A stretch of DNA of 15,114 bases from Bordetella parapertussis (GTDB lineage Bacteria; Pseudomonadota; Gammaproteobacteria; Burkholderiales; Burkholderiaceae_C): contig CAMCTC010000109.1 of assembly GCA_945878355.1 (NCBI GenBank), positions 1 through 15,114 on the forward strand, written 5' to 3'. How positions within the stretch are numbered: position 1 is the first letter of the stretch; every line of letters begins with the position of its first letter. The notes below the pieces were generated by a model. The model saw nothing but the letters and a program-made list of their open reading frames with translations, searched no databases and was not told the DNA's origin. Shown piece by piece: positions 14,971 through 15,114 of the stretch. The translations under genes and the position numbers were made by a program.

Positions 14971-15114
14971 CCGCGCCACCCGCCGAGTGCAAGTGCTGGC
15001 TGTACGCACCACCGCTCGGTGCGGCTGAGCTGGGCCAAGCTGCTCAAGCGCGTGTTCGAGATCGACATGGGGCACTGCCCGAACTGCGGCGGCGAGCTGA
15101 AGATCATTGCCGCG
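14971..15114 (+). pseudogene. IS91-family transposase fragment (copy 3, runs off window)
   Basis: Matches 211-354 of copy 1 (cgccacccgccgagtgc onward, then the region encoding RVFEID and HCPNCGGELKIIAA). It is more diverged than copies 1 and 2, and a 1-nt insertion near 15000 puts the beginning out of frame with the end. It continues beyond the window. It shows a third IS91 insertion or an old duplication at this locus. Confidence 0.75.

Overview
The window is high-GC DNA with a betaproteobacterial (Burkholderiales-like) look. That placement rests on the style of the zinc-uptake operon, the IS91/IS66/IS21 transposon types and the ICE-type DUF4400 remnant; it is inference, because no rRNA or complete tRNA is present. 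The sequence alternates between one intact functional block (zinc homeostasis) and heavily scarred accessory DNA.

Region 1 (1-4625), accessory. The 3' part of an IS91-family element (1-873) abuts a decayed GNAT-toxin pseudogene that carries twelve AACGGC hexamers. A Tat-exported beta-carbonic anhydrase gene follows. An OmpR-type response regulator lies convergent to it; its partner kinase gene survives only as about 11 codons cut by an IS21-family remnant. That remnant keeps the start of istA and an end with four 21-bp-spaced repeats. Next is an intact DUF1778/GNAT (TacA/TacT-like) toxin-antitoxin pair with two stacked palindromes over its promoter and ribosome binding site. The region closes with what looks like the last 23 nt of a tRNA gene plus a strong terminator, a plausible att scar of an integrated island.

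Region 2 (4795-5549). A decayed IS66 tnpC 3' end.

Region 3 (5550-10431), zinc block. A COG0523 G3E GTPase (minus strand) is divergent from a plus-strand operon: a Zur-type Fur regulator, a 29-codon membrane peptide, ABC ATPase, permease, zinc-binding lipocalin-free periplasmic receptor, and a secreted DUF2796 protein. Most junctions are GTGA/ATGA overlaps or very short gaps. A 22-bp near-palindrome (6621-6642) between the divergent genes is a good Zur-box candidate. Inferred logic: when zinc is scarce, Zur releases the site, the cell makes the high-affinity importer with its periplasmic helper, and the GTPase allocates metal to client proteins.

Region 4 (10432-15114), accessory again. About 460 bp has no recognisable gene. 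An unrecognised coiled-coil/membrane protein gene follows on the minus strand, broken by one stop codon and two compensating homopolymer shifts. A second IS91 3' copy (direct repeat of the first) is followed by a DUF4400 integrative-element gene fragment, a second IS66 3' end (direct repeat of the first), a truncated rve-type transposase and a third short IS91 fragment that runs off the window. Nested direct repeats therefore flank the zinc block. Small two-hairpin palindromic elements sit inside the IS91 transposase genes.
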